Of a DNA stretch of 64,000 nt, positions 1-7,520 are shown piece after piece. Made by a program: the position numbers and the translations under genes. How positions within the stretch are numbered: the stretch's first letter is position 1; each line of letters starts with the position of its first letter. Under the pieces are notes generated by a model that was not told where the DNA came from, searched no databases, and worked only from the letters and a program-made list of their open reading frames with translations. Source of the DNA: Mucilaginibacter sp. (lineage in GTDB: Bacteria > Bacteroidota > Bacteroidia > Sphingobacteriales > Sphingobacteriaceae); the NCBI RefSeq assembly GCF_028288185.1, contig NZ_JAQBOF010000008.1:62001-126000 (forward strand), written 5' to 3'.

Positions 1-111
1 GAAAATGCTGCCGAGTGTGACCACACCTTCTCCATGTTAATGGGCGATGAGGTTGCCCCGCGCCGTGCATTTATTGAGAAGAATGCGAAGTATGCAAGAA
101 TAGATACGTAG
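1..111 (+). CDS. gyrB: DNA gyrase subunit B, C-terminal end (partial)
   Basis: The window opens inside this gene; only the last 36 codons and a TAG stop are present. The peptide has the typical GyrB ending: a [10 protein letters not shown] block, then AFIEKNA and a short basic tail. This is the end of the TOPRIM/C-terminal region of the ATP-hydrolysing type IIA topoisomerase subunit, which with GyrA introduces negative supercoils. The LMGD-x-V-x-PRR ending favours GyrB over ParE. A terminator follows about 50 bp downstream, so it is the last gene of its transcript. The remainder of the gene lies outside the window. Confidence 0.9.
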   Translation, partial: ENAAECDHTFSMLMGDEVAPRRAFIEKNAKYARIDT

Positions 112-156
112 TAGATATCGGATATCGGATTTTCGATGTCGGATTATTTGAATATT

Positions 157-185
157 TAAAAGCCGCTCAACGAGCGGCTTTTTTA
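157..185 (+). terminator. Rho-independent terminator after gyrB
   Basis: An 8-bp GC-rich stem (AGCCGCTC/GAGCGGCT, loop AAC) at 161-179 is followed by a run of T and preceded by A residues. The gap before it (112-147) has the degenerate word repeat ATATCGGAT, seen again at 46230-46252. Confidence 0.85.
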
Positions 186-277
186 TTCTATAACCCTCAA
201 GTCATTTGCGCGGCATAACGGTTAGCTAATCGTTATGTAACTCATCGCTTGGTAGCGCTCAATTGCCGCTAAGGCTG

Positions 278-651
278 TTACTTTTGTCTTGATACAAAAG
301 TAACCAAAAGATCCAAGTCAGCCCGATCGCTGCCACTTCACAGGCCAGACTCCCGGCCGCGCGTGCTGACAGGCCACCGCTTTTTTGGATTGCTCACAAA
401 TACAGAGATCTTGGTTTTATCTCCAAGCGTCAGACGAAAAGCTTCGGATGAAAGCAGGCAGAATAAGTTGGCCATAAGAGGTGGAGAGGGCATAGCAACT
501 TTTTGTTGAAGCGAAGGCATAGTGCACGCGAAGCAGGGCAAAAATATTGCAGCCCGTGATTCTGCCTGATTGCAGGGCAAAGGCCTTGCGTGCAAAGAAG
601 CATATCGTCTGACTTGATTTTTTGTTACTTTTTCATCTAAGGAAAAAGTAA
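278..651. repeat. Non-coding repeat element with terminal inverted repeats (MITE/REP-like)
   Basis: Both ends carry hairpins: TTACTTTTG...CAAAAGTAA at 278-303 and TTACTTTTT...AAAAAGTAA at 625-651. Next to them are about 25-bp imperfect inverted termini (roughly 293-321 against 609-635) sharing AAGTAAC and AAGTCAG. The interior is more GC-rich than the neighbouring gaps and has no credible gene; the 85-codon minus-strand open frame at 338-595 resembles no known protein. The structure suggests a non-autonomous element mobilised in trans, but no transposase is nearby and target-site duplications were not identified. Confidence 0.6.
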
Positions 652-850
652 TGGGCCTCCGCGGCCAAGAGCGAGCGGATGCTCTAAGTTTGCAAGACTA
701 TAGTTCCGGTGTGTGAATGCGGGTGATGCGAACTTGAAAATCCCTAAGAAAAAAATAAACTTACTTCAAAAAAGCCGTTTATTAAGCGGTTTTGTTTTAC
801 ATAATTAATCGCTTGATATACAGGTTTTTATGCATATCAACCGTATTTTT
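652..850. other. Intergenic stretch without a recognisable gene
   Basis: This is the remainder of the roughly 800-bp gap between gyrB and blaI. It holds a weak hairpin (near 768-795, arms AAAGCCG and CGGTTTT) that could end transcription from the left. No open frame with a convincing product or RNA gene was seen. Confidence 0.4.
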
Positions 851-904
851 AAGTTATATAACTGTAAAATAAGTTGCATAACTGAAAAATTAGTTATAGG
901 TTTG
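851..904 (+). promoter_or_regulatory. blaI promoter with tandem operator-like dyads
   Basis: A Bacteroidota promoter is visible: TTG at 874-876, a 20-nt gap, and a perfect TAnnTTTG box (TAGGTTTG) at 897-904. Two nearly identical 16-bp imperfect palindromes of form AACT-N8-AGTT lie at 860-875 and 880-895, exactly 20 bp apart, and AGTTATATAACT (852-863) is a further perfect palindrome. They cover the promoter, as expected for autorepression by the BlaI dimer encoded just downstream. The start codon at 909 is only 4 nt past the box, so the mRNA is probably leaderless. Confidence 0.65.
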
Positions 905-908
905 ATTT

Positions 909-1277
909 ATGGAAGAGTTAACAAAAACCGAAGAGCGCGTAATGCAAATTTTATGGAAGTTAAAAAAAGGCTTTGTGAATGATGTTATTGACGCCATGCC
1001 TGATGACCCCAAGCCGCCTTATAATACCATTTCATCAATAGTGCGCCTGTTAGAAAAAAAAGGTTATATAGGCTATAAGGCTTATGGAAAAACGCACGAA
1101 TATTTTCCACTCATTACCAAATCAGAATATCGCAAGGCATCATTAAAAAAAATGTTGTCGGGGTATTTTGATAACTCGGCCGAAAGCCTCTTTTCTTTTA
1201 TGCTGAAAGAGAATCAGCTAAGCAAAGAAGATATTGAAAAAATTAAAGACATTATTAATAAAAACAAACAGTTATGA
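909..1277 (+). CDS. blaI: BlaI/MecI/CopY-family transcriptional repressor
   Basis: This 122-residue protein has the length and layout of BlaI/MecI: an N-terminal winged helix (LTKTEERVMQILWKL, then NTISSIVRLLEKKGYI) and a C-terminal dimerisation helix region around residues 80-120. Family members bind dyads over their own promoter and are inactivated when a partner M56 membrane protease senses a signal. Its stop overlaps the blaR1 start (ATGA), so the two are translationally coupled. The regulated function is unclear because no beta-lactamase gene is adjacent; in Bacteroidota such pairs often have unknown or envelope-stress roles. Confidence 0.9.
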   Translation: MEELTKTEERVMQILWKLKKGFVNDVIDAMPDDPKPPYNTISSIVRLLEKKGYIGYKAYGKTHEYFPLITKSEYRKASLKKMLSGYFDNSAESLFSFMLKENQLSKEDIEKIKDIINKNKQL

Positions 1278-3076
1278 GCGCTATGATTTATCTGCTGCAA
1301 GTAAGTGCATGCATGGGATTATTCTATCTGTTTTATTATTTCAGGCTTAGCCGGCTTACTTTTTTTACTATCAACAGGTGGTACTTATTAGCTACCATAA
1401 TTTTAAGCTTTGTTATTCCGGTACTTACCATCCATGTGCAGGATTCACAATACGTCCCGGTAATACAACAAGCCCGTACTATTTATGAAATAAAGGCACC
1501 GGGCAATTTATCTGGCCAGATACAACAAGCCGTGGTGGAAAAAAGCATTGATTGGATACAAGTATTAAAGCTAATTTATTGTTTGGTGGCGGCTGCGCTC
1601 TTTATCCATTTAGTAATTACCCTCCTTAATTTTTTCACTAAGCTGCGGAATAAAAAAGTTGACCGCATTGGCCGTGTTAATGTTATGCATGGCAATAAAC
1701 AGCTTTCTAACGGATCATTTTTGAACTATATTTTTTTGAATGATGATGAGTTAAGTGCGGATGAGATGCAGCAGATCATTGCTCATGAAATGCTGCATGT
1801 TAAACTGCTGCATTCTGCCGACCGGATAGTTGCCAAAATAATCCAGATCATTTTATGGTTCAATCCGTTTGTGTATTTGTATTTGCGGTCAATTGAAGAA
1901 AATCATGAGTTTGAGGTCGACCGTAAGATAACCCTATCAACAGATAAAAATAATTATGCCGAATTACTGCTCCATTTATCTATCGCAAAGCAAGGAATGC
2001 TATACCATAGCTTTAGTAAAGTGCCACTAAAAAAACGAATTACCATGTTATTCAATAAACCTTCTGCAAATATGAAAAGGATAATTTATTTGGGTATAAT
2101 ACCCCTAATTGTACTAAGCTGCGCGGCTTTTGCCCGGCTAAAAAATGATGAAAAAATTAAAAAACAGTATAGTGTTGTTGAAGGAATAAACGAATTAGGC
2201 AAAGATCCATTGGTTCTGATTGATGATAAGCCATACCCATCAACAATTCTGTACAAAATAAGTGAAAGTTGCGTTGGCGGGAGCAGTATAATGACCCCTG
2301 CTGAAGCTATAAAATATCGTGGAACAACGGCAAAAGATGGACTGGTGAATATTCGCACCAAAAACGGCAAAATTGCCCTCATGACTCCGGCCGAAAAACA
2401 GATACTAATAGAAAACACTGATAAAGAAGATGCCGTTCCGATAACGCGTTTTTATAACCGGCTGATACTTAAAAAGTATAATGGTGAAGAGTATTCAAAA
2501 ATAATTATGCACCCGCCGGGGGGAGGTACACTTTCCACTAAAATCGGGCTGAGCGATAAAGCGGCCTACTTATTTGACGGTAAATTATATGACGAGGATA
2601 GCATTCAAAAGTTGTCGCCAACAACCGTTGCTGCAATTACGGGAGAGTACAGTGTAGAAGGGAACAGGGCTTACTGGCCCAGATTAAAAGAATATACTGC
2701 GGTATTTACATTTTCAACAAAAATTGAACATTCGCAAAATGCTACGATTGATAATGGTGGTGGGAACAATGGCGGACAACAGTTAAAAGCTACAACAGGT
2801 AAAAGGTATAGTGAAATTACTGGTGTAGAACTATTAGGAAAAAATCCACTAGTTATTATTGACGGTAAAGAATATCCGGCAGATCTGCTTTATAAAATTA
2901 GCAGATCATGTGTAAAAAACGAAATAGTTTTCCCCGGGGATATAGGAATAAAAAAATATGGTTCAAAAGCGCAGGATGGTTATGCCAAAATAACTACCAA
3001 AAATGGTAAAATCGTTTACATGTCGGCCATTGAAAGGGAAAACTTGGTGAAAAAGGCATCTATACCTAAAAATTAG
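1274..3076 (+). CDS. blaR1: BlaR1-like M56 membrane metallopeptidase with C-terminal repeats
   Basis: A 600-residue sensor/protease and presumed partner of BlaI. Hydrophobic segments lie near residues 5-23, 37-54, 97-118 and 268-287. The zinc motif HEMLH is at 171-175 (cytoplasmic M56 domain). There is no penicillin-binding sensor domain. Instead the part after the last membrane helix has two copies of a unit starting ELGK(D/N)PLV-I(D)D-K-YP-LYKIS-SCV (about residues 305 and 520), resembling the TonB-plug-like modules of Bacteroidota M56 proteins. The second copy is incomplete: homology continues in the same frame past the TAG stop (see 3077-3196). The stimulus is unknown. Confidence 0.85.
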   Translation: MSAMIYLLQVSACMGLFYLFYYFRLSRLTFFTINRWYLLATIILSFVIPVLTIHVQDSQYVPVIQQARTIYEIKAPGNLSGQIQQAVVEKSIDWIQVLKLIYCLVAAALFIHLVITLLNFFTKLRNKKVDRIGRVNVMHGNKQLSNGSFLNYIFLNDDELSADEMQQIIAHEMLHVKLLHSADRIVAKIIQIILWFNPFVYLYLRSIEENHEFEVDRKITLSTDKNNYAELLLHLSIAKQGMLYHSFSKVPLKKRITMLFNKPSANMKRIIYLGIIPLIVLSCAAFARLKNDEKIKKQYSVVEGINELGKDPLVLIDDKPYPSTILYKISESCVGGSSIMTPAEAIKYRGTTAKDGLVNIRTKNGKIALMTPAEKQILIENTDKEDAVPITRFYNRLILKKYNGEEYSKIIMHPPGGGTLSTKIGLSDKAAYLFDGKLYDEDSIQKLSPTTVAAITGEYSVEGNRAYWPRLKEYTAVFTFSTKIEHSQNATIDNGGGNNGGQQLKATTGKRYSEITGVELLGKNPLVIIDGKEYPADLLYKISRSCVKNEIVFPGDIGIKKYGSKAQDGYAKITTKNGKIVYMSAIERENLVKKASIPKN

Positions 3077-3196
3077 TTTTACACAAGGCTTCGCTTAAAA
3101 AATGAAAATGGTGGATATTATGATAAAGCTATAATTCGCAGGCTTGGTGGGGGCGAAGCAAGTGAGGAATTGTCTGTTGATTCCTTACAGCAATAA
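3077..3196 (+). pseudogene. In-frame continuation of the BlaR1 C-terminal repeat beyond a TAG codon
   Basis: Directly after the blaR1 TAG (3074-3076) the same frame stays open for 39 codons to TAA at 3194-3196. Its product, beginning FYTRLRLKNENGGYYDKAI and containing GGG, matches an internal BlaR1 stretch that follows the first repeat unit (FYNRLILKKYNGEEYSKII, then GGG). The TAG thus falls inside an ancestral second unit. Options are a nonsense mutation with a decayed tail, a sequencing error, or occasional read-through. Confidence 0.7.
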
Positions 3197-3217
3197 CGTG
3201 TTGTAAAATAACTTTTA

Positions 3218-3264
3218 AATTTATATACATAAGTTTGTTATGTATATAAATTATTATATATTTG
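3218..3264 (+). promoter_or_regulatory. padR promoter with a perfect 15-bp inverted-repeat operator
   Basis: Arms AATTTATATACATAA (3218-3232) and TTATGTATATAAATT (3238-3252) are exact reverse complements around a 5-nt spacer. The dyad covers the -33 TTG (3235-3237); a TATATTTG box (3257-3264) follows after 19 nt. ATAC/GTAT-rich dyads over the promoter are typical of PadR autoregulation. The ATG at 3271 is 6 nt past the box, again predicting a leaderless message. Confidence 0.75.
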
Positions 3265-3270
3265 TTTTAT

Positions 3271-3609
3271 ATGAGCACAAATCTGTTATTAAAAGGCACT
3301 CTGCAAACCGTTATTTTAAAGTTGTTGGAAGATCATACAGAAATGTATGGCTATGAAATTACTCAAAAGGTAAAAGAGATCTCGGCCGGCGATGTGCTGC
3401 TTACCGAAGGCGCTTTATACCCGGCCCTGCATAAACTGGAGGCTGACGGACTTTTAGAAACTTTTACCCAGATAGTTGATAACCGGGTGCGCAAATATTA
3501 CCGCTTAACAGAGCAAGGCGGCAAAGAAGTAACCAGTAAGTTAACAGAGGTGCAGGCTTTTATAGACCAGTTGCAATTATTGCTAAACCTTAAACCTGCT
3601 GTGAAATGA
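3271..3609 (+). CDS. PadR-family transcriptional regulator
   Basis: This 112-residue protein begins MSTNLLLKGTLQTVILKLLE and has the PadR signature: a winged helix with MYGYEITQKV, EGALYPALHKLEADGLL and a basic wing (RKYYRLTEQG), followed by a C-terminal dimerisation helix. The ATG at 3271 is preferred over an in-frame TTG at 3262, which lies inside the promoter box. PadR proteins are usually repressors of adjacent membrane or transport genes. The stop overlaps the next gene's start (gtgaaATGA), so it is coupled to the two membrane proteins, its likely targets together with itself. Confidence 0.9.
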   Translation: MSTNLLLKGTLQTVILKLLEDHTEMYGYEITQKVKEISAGDVLLTEGALYPALHKLEADGLLETFTQIVDNRVRKYYRLTEQGGKEVTSKLTEVQAFIDQLQLLLNLKPAVK

Positions 3610-4277
3610 AACCAAACCGGGAGCAGCAGGAATTTATAAAAGCCAAACTAAATGGCATTTTAAGATATCGCGAAACCTATGCGGAGGTTTACGATCATAT
3701 CTTGCTGGCGTTAGCGCAACAGGCGGATTATCAAGACTTTGAAACCCTTGTAAATAATATTATTGAACAGGATTTTGGTGGTGATTTTAAACTGCGACAG
3801 ATGGAAGATAAATGCAGGGTTGCTGCTATAAAAAAAGTAAAAAAACAATACCGGCAAAGCTTTATGCGTTGGTTTAAATCCGTGCCGTTATTGGTTAGCG
3901 TGGCAGCAACGTTCTTACTGTTAAACTATATAGCTCTGCAATCTCTTTTAGTCATGGAGGTATTTTTTGGTCTGATAATTCTAATACCCGAAATAATATT
4001 TATAGCAAAGCGAATAAAAACGGGTTATTTATTTGGAGACACAAAGGCCTCGTTAAGAGATGCCATCCTAAAAAAAATGACTTATGGATCGGTGTTTATT
4101 TATGTATGGCTGGCGATTTTATCGCAGTCAATAATCCTTATATTTTCAATATCAAAACAGCAGGGTCGCTATGTAGAGCAGCTTATTATAACAACCTACA
4201 CTGTACTTTTTATTATACGTGCTGAAACTTTATCTAAGTTATATAAAGGTGATATTGAACTAAGCCTAAACCAATGA
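3606..4277 (+). CDS. Membrane protein of the PadR operon (paralogue 1)
   Basis: Function not known. This 223-residue protein has a soluble N-terminal domain (about 1-75) with the motif YRETYAEVYDHILLAL and a DFGG turn, then hydrophobic helices near residues 98-116, 119-137, 160-180 and 190-205. The N-terminal domain recurs in the next gene, so the two are tandem duplicates that kept the soluble domain while the membrane part diverged. PadR-linked proteins with a small helical domain plus membrane helices are common in Firmicutes (DUF1700/HAAS-like); that resemblance is architectural only. It overlaps padR by 4 nt and the next gene by 4 nt. Confidence 0.75.
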   Translation: MKPNREQQEFIKAKLNGILRYRETYAEVYDHILLALAQQADYQDFETLVNNIIEQDFGGDFKLRQMEDKCRVAAIKKVKKQYRQSFMRWFKSVPLLVSVAATFLLLNYIALQSLLVMEVFFGLIILIPEIIFIAKRIKTGYLFGDTKASLRDAILKKMTYGSVFIYVWLAILSQSIILIFSISKQQGRYVEQLIITTYTVLFIIRAETLSKLYKGDIELSLNQ

Positions 4278-5176
4278 AGCCAACCACCCAACAAAAGCAA
4301 TGGTTAAAAGATTACCTGCGCAAGGTAATGCAGTACCGCGAAACTTATGAAGAGGTTTATGACCACATGCTGATGGCGATAGAAAATCACCCCGAACAGC
4401 AATATTTTGCTACTACTGTTTTGGATATACTGGATAATGACTTTGGCGGTAGCAACGGGTTATTAGCTCTTGAAGAAAACTGCCGGCAAGCGGTAGAAGC
4501 AACCGCACAAGTCCAATTTCGTGATAATTTTAAACGTTGGTTTGCCTCTCCGCTGGTTGTTGTTACCGCTGCTCTGTTTATGGGTTTGTTTTATCTACAG
4601 TTGCCTAATGTTAAAACCGATGGCGCGCTTTTCTTCTTTTTTTTATTCTTGCTTGTTTTACCTGTTATACTTTCGGCTATAAGGGGATTTAGATTAGGCT
4701 ATAAATATAGCGAAAGGAAAACATCTATTAAGGATGAAGTCTTTAGAAGACTGGCTTTTACTTCAGATCGTATGCTTTCGAAAGTGCTTCTTACATCGAT
4801 AGCTGTTCAATTGACCACAAAATATTTGTTTATGCTCAATGATACTGTTGGGATGATTATAGGCGTACTTTTAATTTTCTTATTTGTTTGGCCTGCTATC
4901 AGACGATTTAGGCTAAAACATGAATATGGAAATGATTTTAAGGTAGTACCTTTTAGGCAGAGTCTTATTTCCGGGCGGTTATTTATAGTGATGCTAGCCA
5001 GTGATATGATCGCGAAATACGGATTTAAAACAGAACACTGGGCCATAGAAAAATTAATATCAATTAATGTAATTTACGGCATAGTAACAGGCGTTATGGT
5101 ATTAATGATCATTAATGTTTTTGTTGTTATTAAACTGTATCGCAGCGAGTTTAAAACCAATATGCTGGTTAACTAA
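4274..5176 (+). CDS. Membrane protein of the PadR operon (paralogue 2)
   Basis: Function not known. This 300-residue paralogue of the previous gene has a matching N-terminal domain (YRETYEEVYDHMLMAI, DNDFGGS), then about six hydrophobic segments between residues 95 and 295. It has roughly two more membrane helices than paralogue 1, with an internal similarity between residues about 140-165 and 205-230 (FRLGYKYSERKTSIKDEVF against FRLKHEYGNDF), hinting at an internal duplication. It is the last gene of the PadR operon, overlapping its predecessor at ATGA. It may sense or affect the membrane; nothing in the sequence points to a substrate. Confidence 0.75.
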   Translation: MKPTTQQKQWLKDYLRKVMQYRETYEEVYDHMLMAIENHPEQQYFATTVLDILDNDFGGSNGLLALEENCRQAVEATAQVQFRDNFKRWFASPLVVVTAALFMGLFYLQLPNVKTDGALFFFFLFLLVLPVILSAIRGFRLGYKYSERKTSIKDEVFRRLAFTSDRMLSKVLLTSIAVQLTTKYLFMLNDTVGMIIGVLLIFLFVWPAIRRFRLKHEYGNDFKVVPFRQSLISGRLFIVMLASDMIAKYGFKTEHWAIEKLISINVIYGIVTGVMVLMIINVFVVIKLYRSEFKTNMLVN

Positions 5177-5177
5177 A

Positions 5178-5217
5178 ACATTCACTCAATCACTCATTCC
5201 ATAATTCACTCATTAAA
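5178..5217. repeat. Word-like intergenic repeat (ATTCACTCAT family)
   Basis: The whole gap between the convergent PadR-operon gene and tamL consists of variants of ATTCACTCAT. The same words recur at 17961-18058, 30226-30340 (as the variant ATTCAGTCA) and 46252-46280. Confidence 0.7.
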
Positions 5218-7518
5218 TTAAAATGGGTACCCAATAGCCAGGTTAAACACCATGTTTGATCCGTGCCAGCCTGAACCGGTATAGTTTACACCATCAACAA
5301 TGCCTGTATTGCTTGATTTTGGTTTGATCAATGGGAAACCAAAGTCAGTACGTAATATTAATACCGATAGGTTAAAGCGTAATCCAAACCCGGCATCGGC
5401 GGCTATCTGGCTCAGGAAGCTTTTGCCGAACGCGGCACCCGGCAAACCATAATGACTTTTCATCAACCAGATATTACCTGCATCTGTAAATAATGCCCCT
5501 TCAACAATACTGAATAAATGTTGGCGATACTCGATATTAGCTTCTAACTTAATATCGCCCGACTCATCAGGCAAAAACTGGCTGCCACCGGTTACTGATC
5601 CCGGTGGATAGTAAGACCCCGGGCCAATTGAGCGTGCCTGGAACCCCCGCAAGCTATTGGGCCCGCCGATAAAGAATTGCTGGGTGTAAGGCAAAATGGT
5701 AGAGTTACCATAAGGCAAACCAACATCAACCAAAAAGCGGGTAGCAAACTTACTGCCGGGGCCTAATTTATGGTAGTACCGCAAATCATTCTCTACCTTA
5801 ATGTACTGGTTAAATGGTGTGCCGAAAACTTTGCTCACTTTTCCTTTTAAAGTATCTGCCCCGGTTATGATGCCGTAAAGGTTGGCTGATAAACTAACTT
5901 TGCCCATATAATAAATGGAGTTAGTTCTAAACACTTCGGTAGAGTTGTCATAGGTATACGCATAGCTTGGCCCAAACGTAAGCTGGTTATTAATAACGTG
6001 AGTTAGGGTAGGGTTACGTGTGTTTTTGATACTATCCTTGTAAAGCTGGCTAACATTTGCAGCATCAACATAAGTTAATTCTAACAGGTTTAAGGTATGT
6101 TGTTTGTACAAGTTAGGTTTCCATTGATAACCAAACGAGGCATCAAACGAGTTTAACTTATACAGTTGCGACCGATCAATAAGTGTATAGCCCGTGGTTA
6201 AAATTGTCCTGGGGATAAAGGCATTGTTTGTTTTTATATCAACAGGCCCTACAATCCGCGGCCACGAAATGGATGGCTTTACACCAAACTGGAAAACATT
6301 GAAGCCGTTATGGTAGCTGCCAAATTGTTTATCAGTACTGGTAAAAAAGTTCAGCGTAAATAACTCGCCGCCCTTAAAGGTGTTTTTATTGCGAAACGTA
6401 AGGTTAAACTGCGTACCGTCATAATTGGCCGATGTTTGGCGCGCTACAATCTCGGCAGTAAGCGATTTACGCTTGGCCTGGGTCAAAAAATAATATATAT
6501 CCAGCTTTGGCGAATCAGGCGTAACATCTTCAAAACGATTCTTAACATAACTAAATGGCCCCAGCTCAATAAAACGGTTTAAGCTGTTATTATGAGCGGT
6601 ACGGTTATAGGTATCGTTAGGATGCAGTAATACCGTGTTTTTAAATATAAAAGGCCTTACTGTTTTTTTAGGGTCGATAACATTGTACCAGGCATAATGC
6701 TCGGCCGAATCCAATTTAAGCGAAGTATCACGCAACGAATATTTTGCATATACATAAATATTCCTGATCGAATAGATCCAGCGGGCTTGGTCGGGCGTGG
6801 TTTCTTTAACCTTCACAAACATATCAACCGTGTGGTTGGCTTTGGTACTATCGTAACGCATTATTAAATTATCAGGCGAAAAATAGAAGAAACCTCTTTC
6901 TTTTAATTTGGCATCTATGCGGATCCGCTCGTTTTTAATAACATCCAGGTCAAATCTATCGCCAACTTTTAGCAAACTTTCTTTGGCTGTGCCGGCAATC
7001 GCGGTATCCAGGTCATCCTTATCAGTTGGGAAAGATATTTGGCGATAATGATATACCGGTCCGGTTTGCACAGTATATACGGCTTTTGCCAGTTTTGAAT
7101 TTTTTTTGCTGACGGTATCGCCGCTAACCTGCGCCAAAAAGTAACCTTTATTTTGCAGCCTGTTTTGTAATATGTTGCTATTTTTAACCAGATCGACAGT
7201 ACTGACTAATACAGGCGGCTCGCCGAAATGGGTGTTTAAATAATGCCTAAGGCCGCGTACTTTATTGGTTCTGGTTTTATTGTATACCCACAACTTAAAA
7301 CGTAAGCCTAATATAGTCGAGTTTGGCGCCGGGCGTAGTAATGATTTAAGGTCGGCAGTCATGGCTTTCGCATCTCTGCTTTTTGTGTTTTGCTTATCTG
7401 TGATTTTTATCTCGCCGCCGGTATATAGTTTTTGCCCCGGCCCTAAATACTTTGTAGTACTACAGGCGCTGGCAAAAACAGCAAGTAAAACAATAAGTAT
7501 ATATCTAAGCTTAGCCAT
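5218..7518 (-). CDS. tamL: TamL-type outer-membrane lipoprotein (BamA/TamA family)
   Basis: This 766-residue Omp85 superfamily protein begins with a lipoprotein signal peptide ending in the lipobox FASAC (Cys19). Periplasmic POTRA-like repeats occupy about residues 60-330, and a C-terminal beta-barrel (about 370-766) has the conserved GGPNSLRGF lid-loop motif and ends in an aromatic residue (YPF). The lipidated N-terminus is characteristic of the Bacteroidota TamA variant called TamL. It lies 2 nt downstream of tamB, so both form one operon. The pair is thought to link inner and outer membrane for lipid or outer-membrane protein trafficking. Confidence 0.9.
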   Translation of the reverse strand: MAKLRYILIVLLAVFASACSTTKYLGPGQKLYTGGEIKITDKQNTKSRDAKAMTADLKSLLRPAPNSTILGLRFKLWVYNKTRTNKVRGLRHYLNTHFGEPPVLVSTVDLVKNSNILQNRLQNKGYFLAQVSGDTVSKKNSKLAKAVYTVQTGPVYHYRQISFPTDKDDLDTAIAGTAKESLLKVGDRFDLDVIKNERIRIDAKLKERGFFYFSPDNLIMRYDSTKANHTVDMFVKVKETTPDQARWIYSIRNIYVYAKYSLRDTSLKLDSAEHYAWYNVIDPKKTVRPFIFKNTVLLHPNDTYNRTAHNNSLNRFIELGPFSYVKNRFEDVTPDSPKLDIYYFLTQAKRKSLTAEIVARQTSANYDGTQFNLTFRNKNTFKGGELFTLNFFTSTDKQFGSYHNGFNVFQFGVKPSISWPRIVGPVDIKTNNAFIPRTILTTGYTLIDRSQLYKLNSFDASFGYQWKPNLYKQHTLNLLELTYVDAANVSQLYKDSIKNTRNPTLTHVINNQLTFGPSYAYTYDNSTEVFRTNSIYYMGKVSLSANLYGIITGADTLKGKVSKVFGTPFNQYIKVENDLRYYHKLGPGSKFATRFLVDVGLPYGNSTILPYTQQFFIGGPNSLRGFQARSIGPGSYYPPGSVTGGSQFLPDESGDIKLEANIEYRQHLFSIVEGALFTDAGNIWLMKSHYGLPGAAFGKSFLSQIAADAGFGLRFNLSVLILRTDFGFPLIKPKSSNTGIVDGVNYTGSGWHGSNMVFNLAIGYPF

Positions 7519-7520
7519 AT

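Noticed and set aside
338..595. 85-codon minus-strand open frame
   Set aside because: It lies wholly inside the inverted-repeat element at 278-651, has no homology pattern, and its composition follows the element rather than genes.
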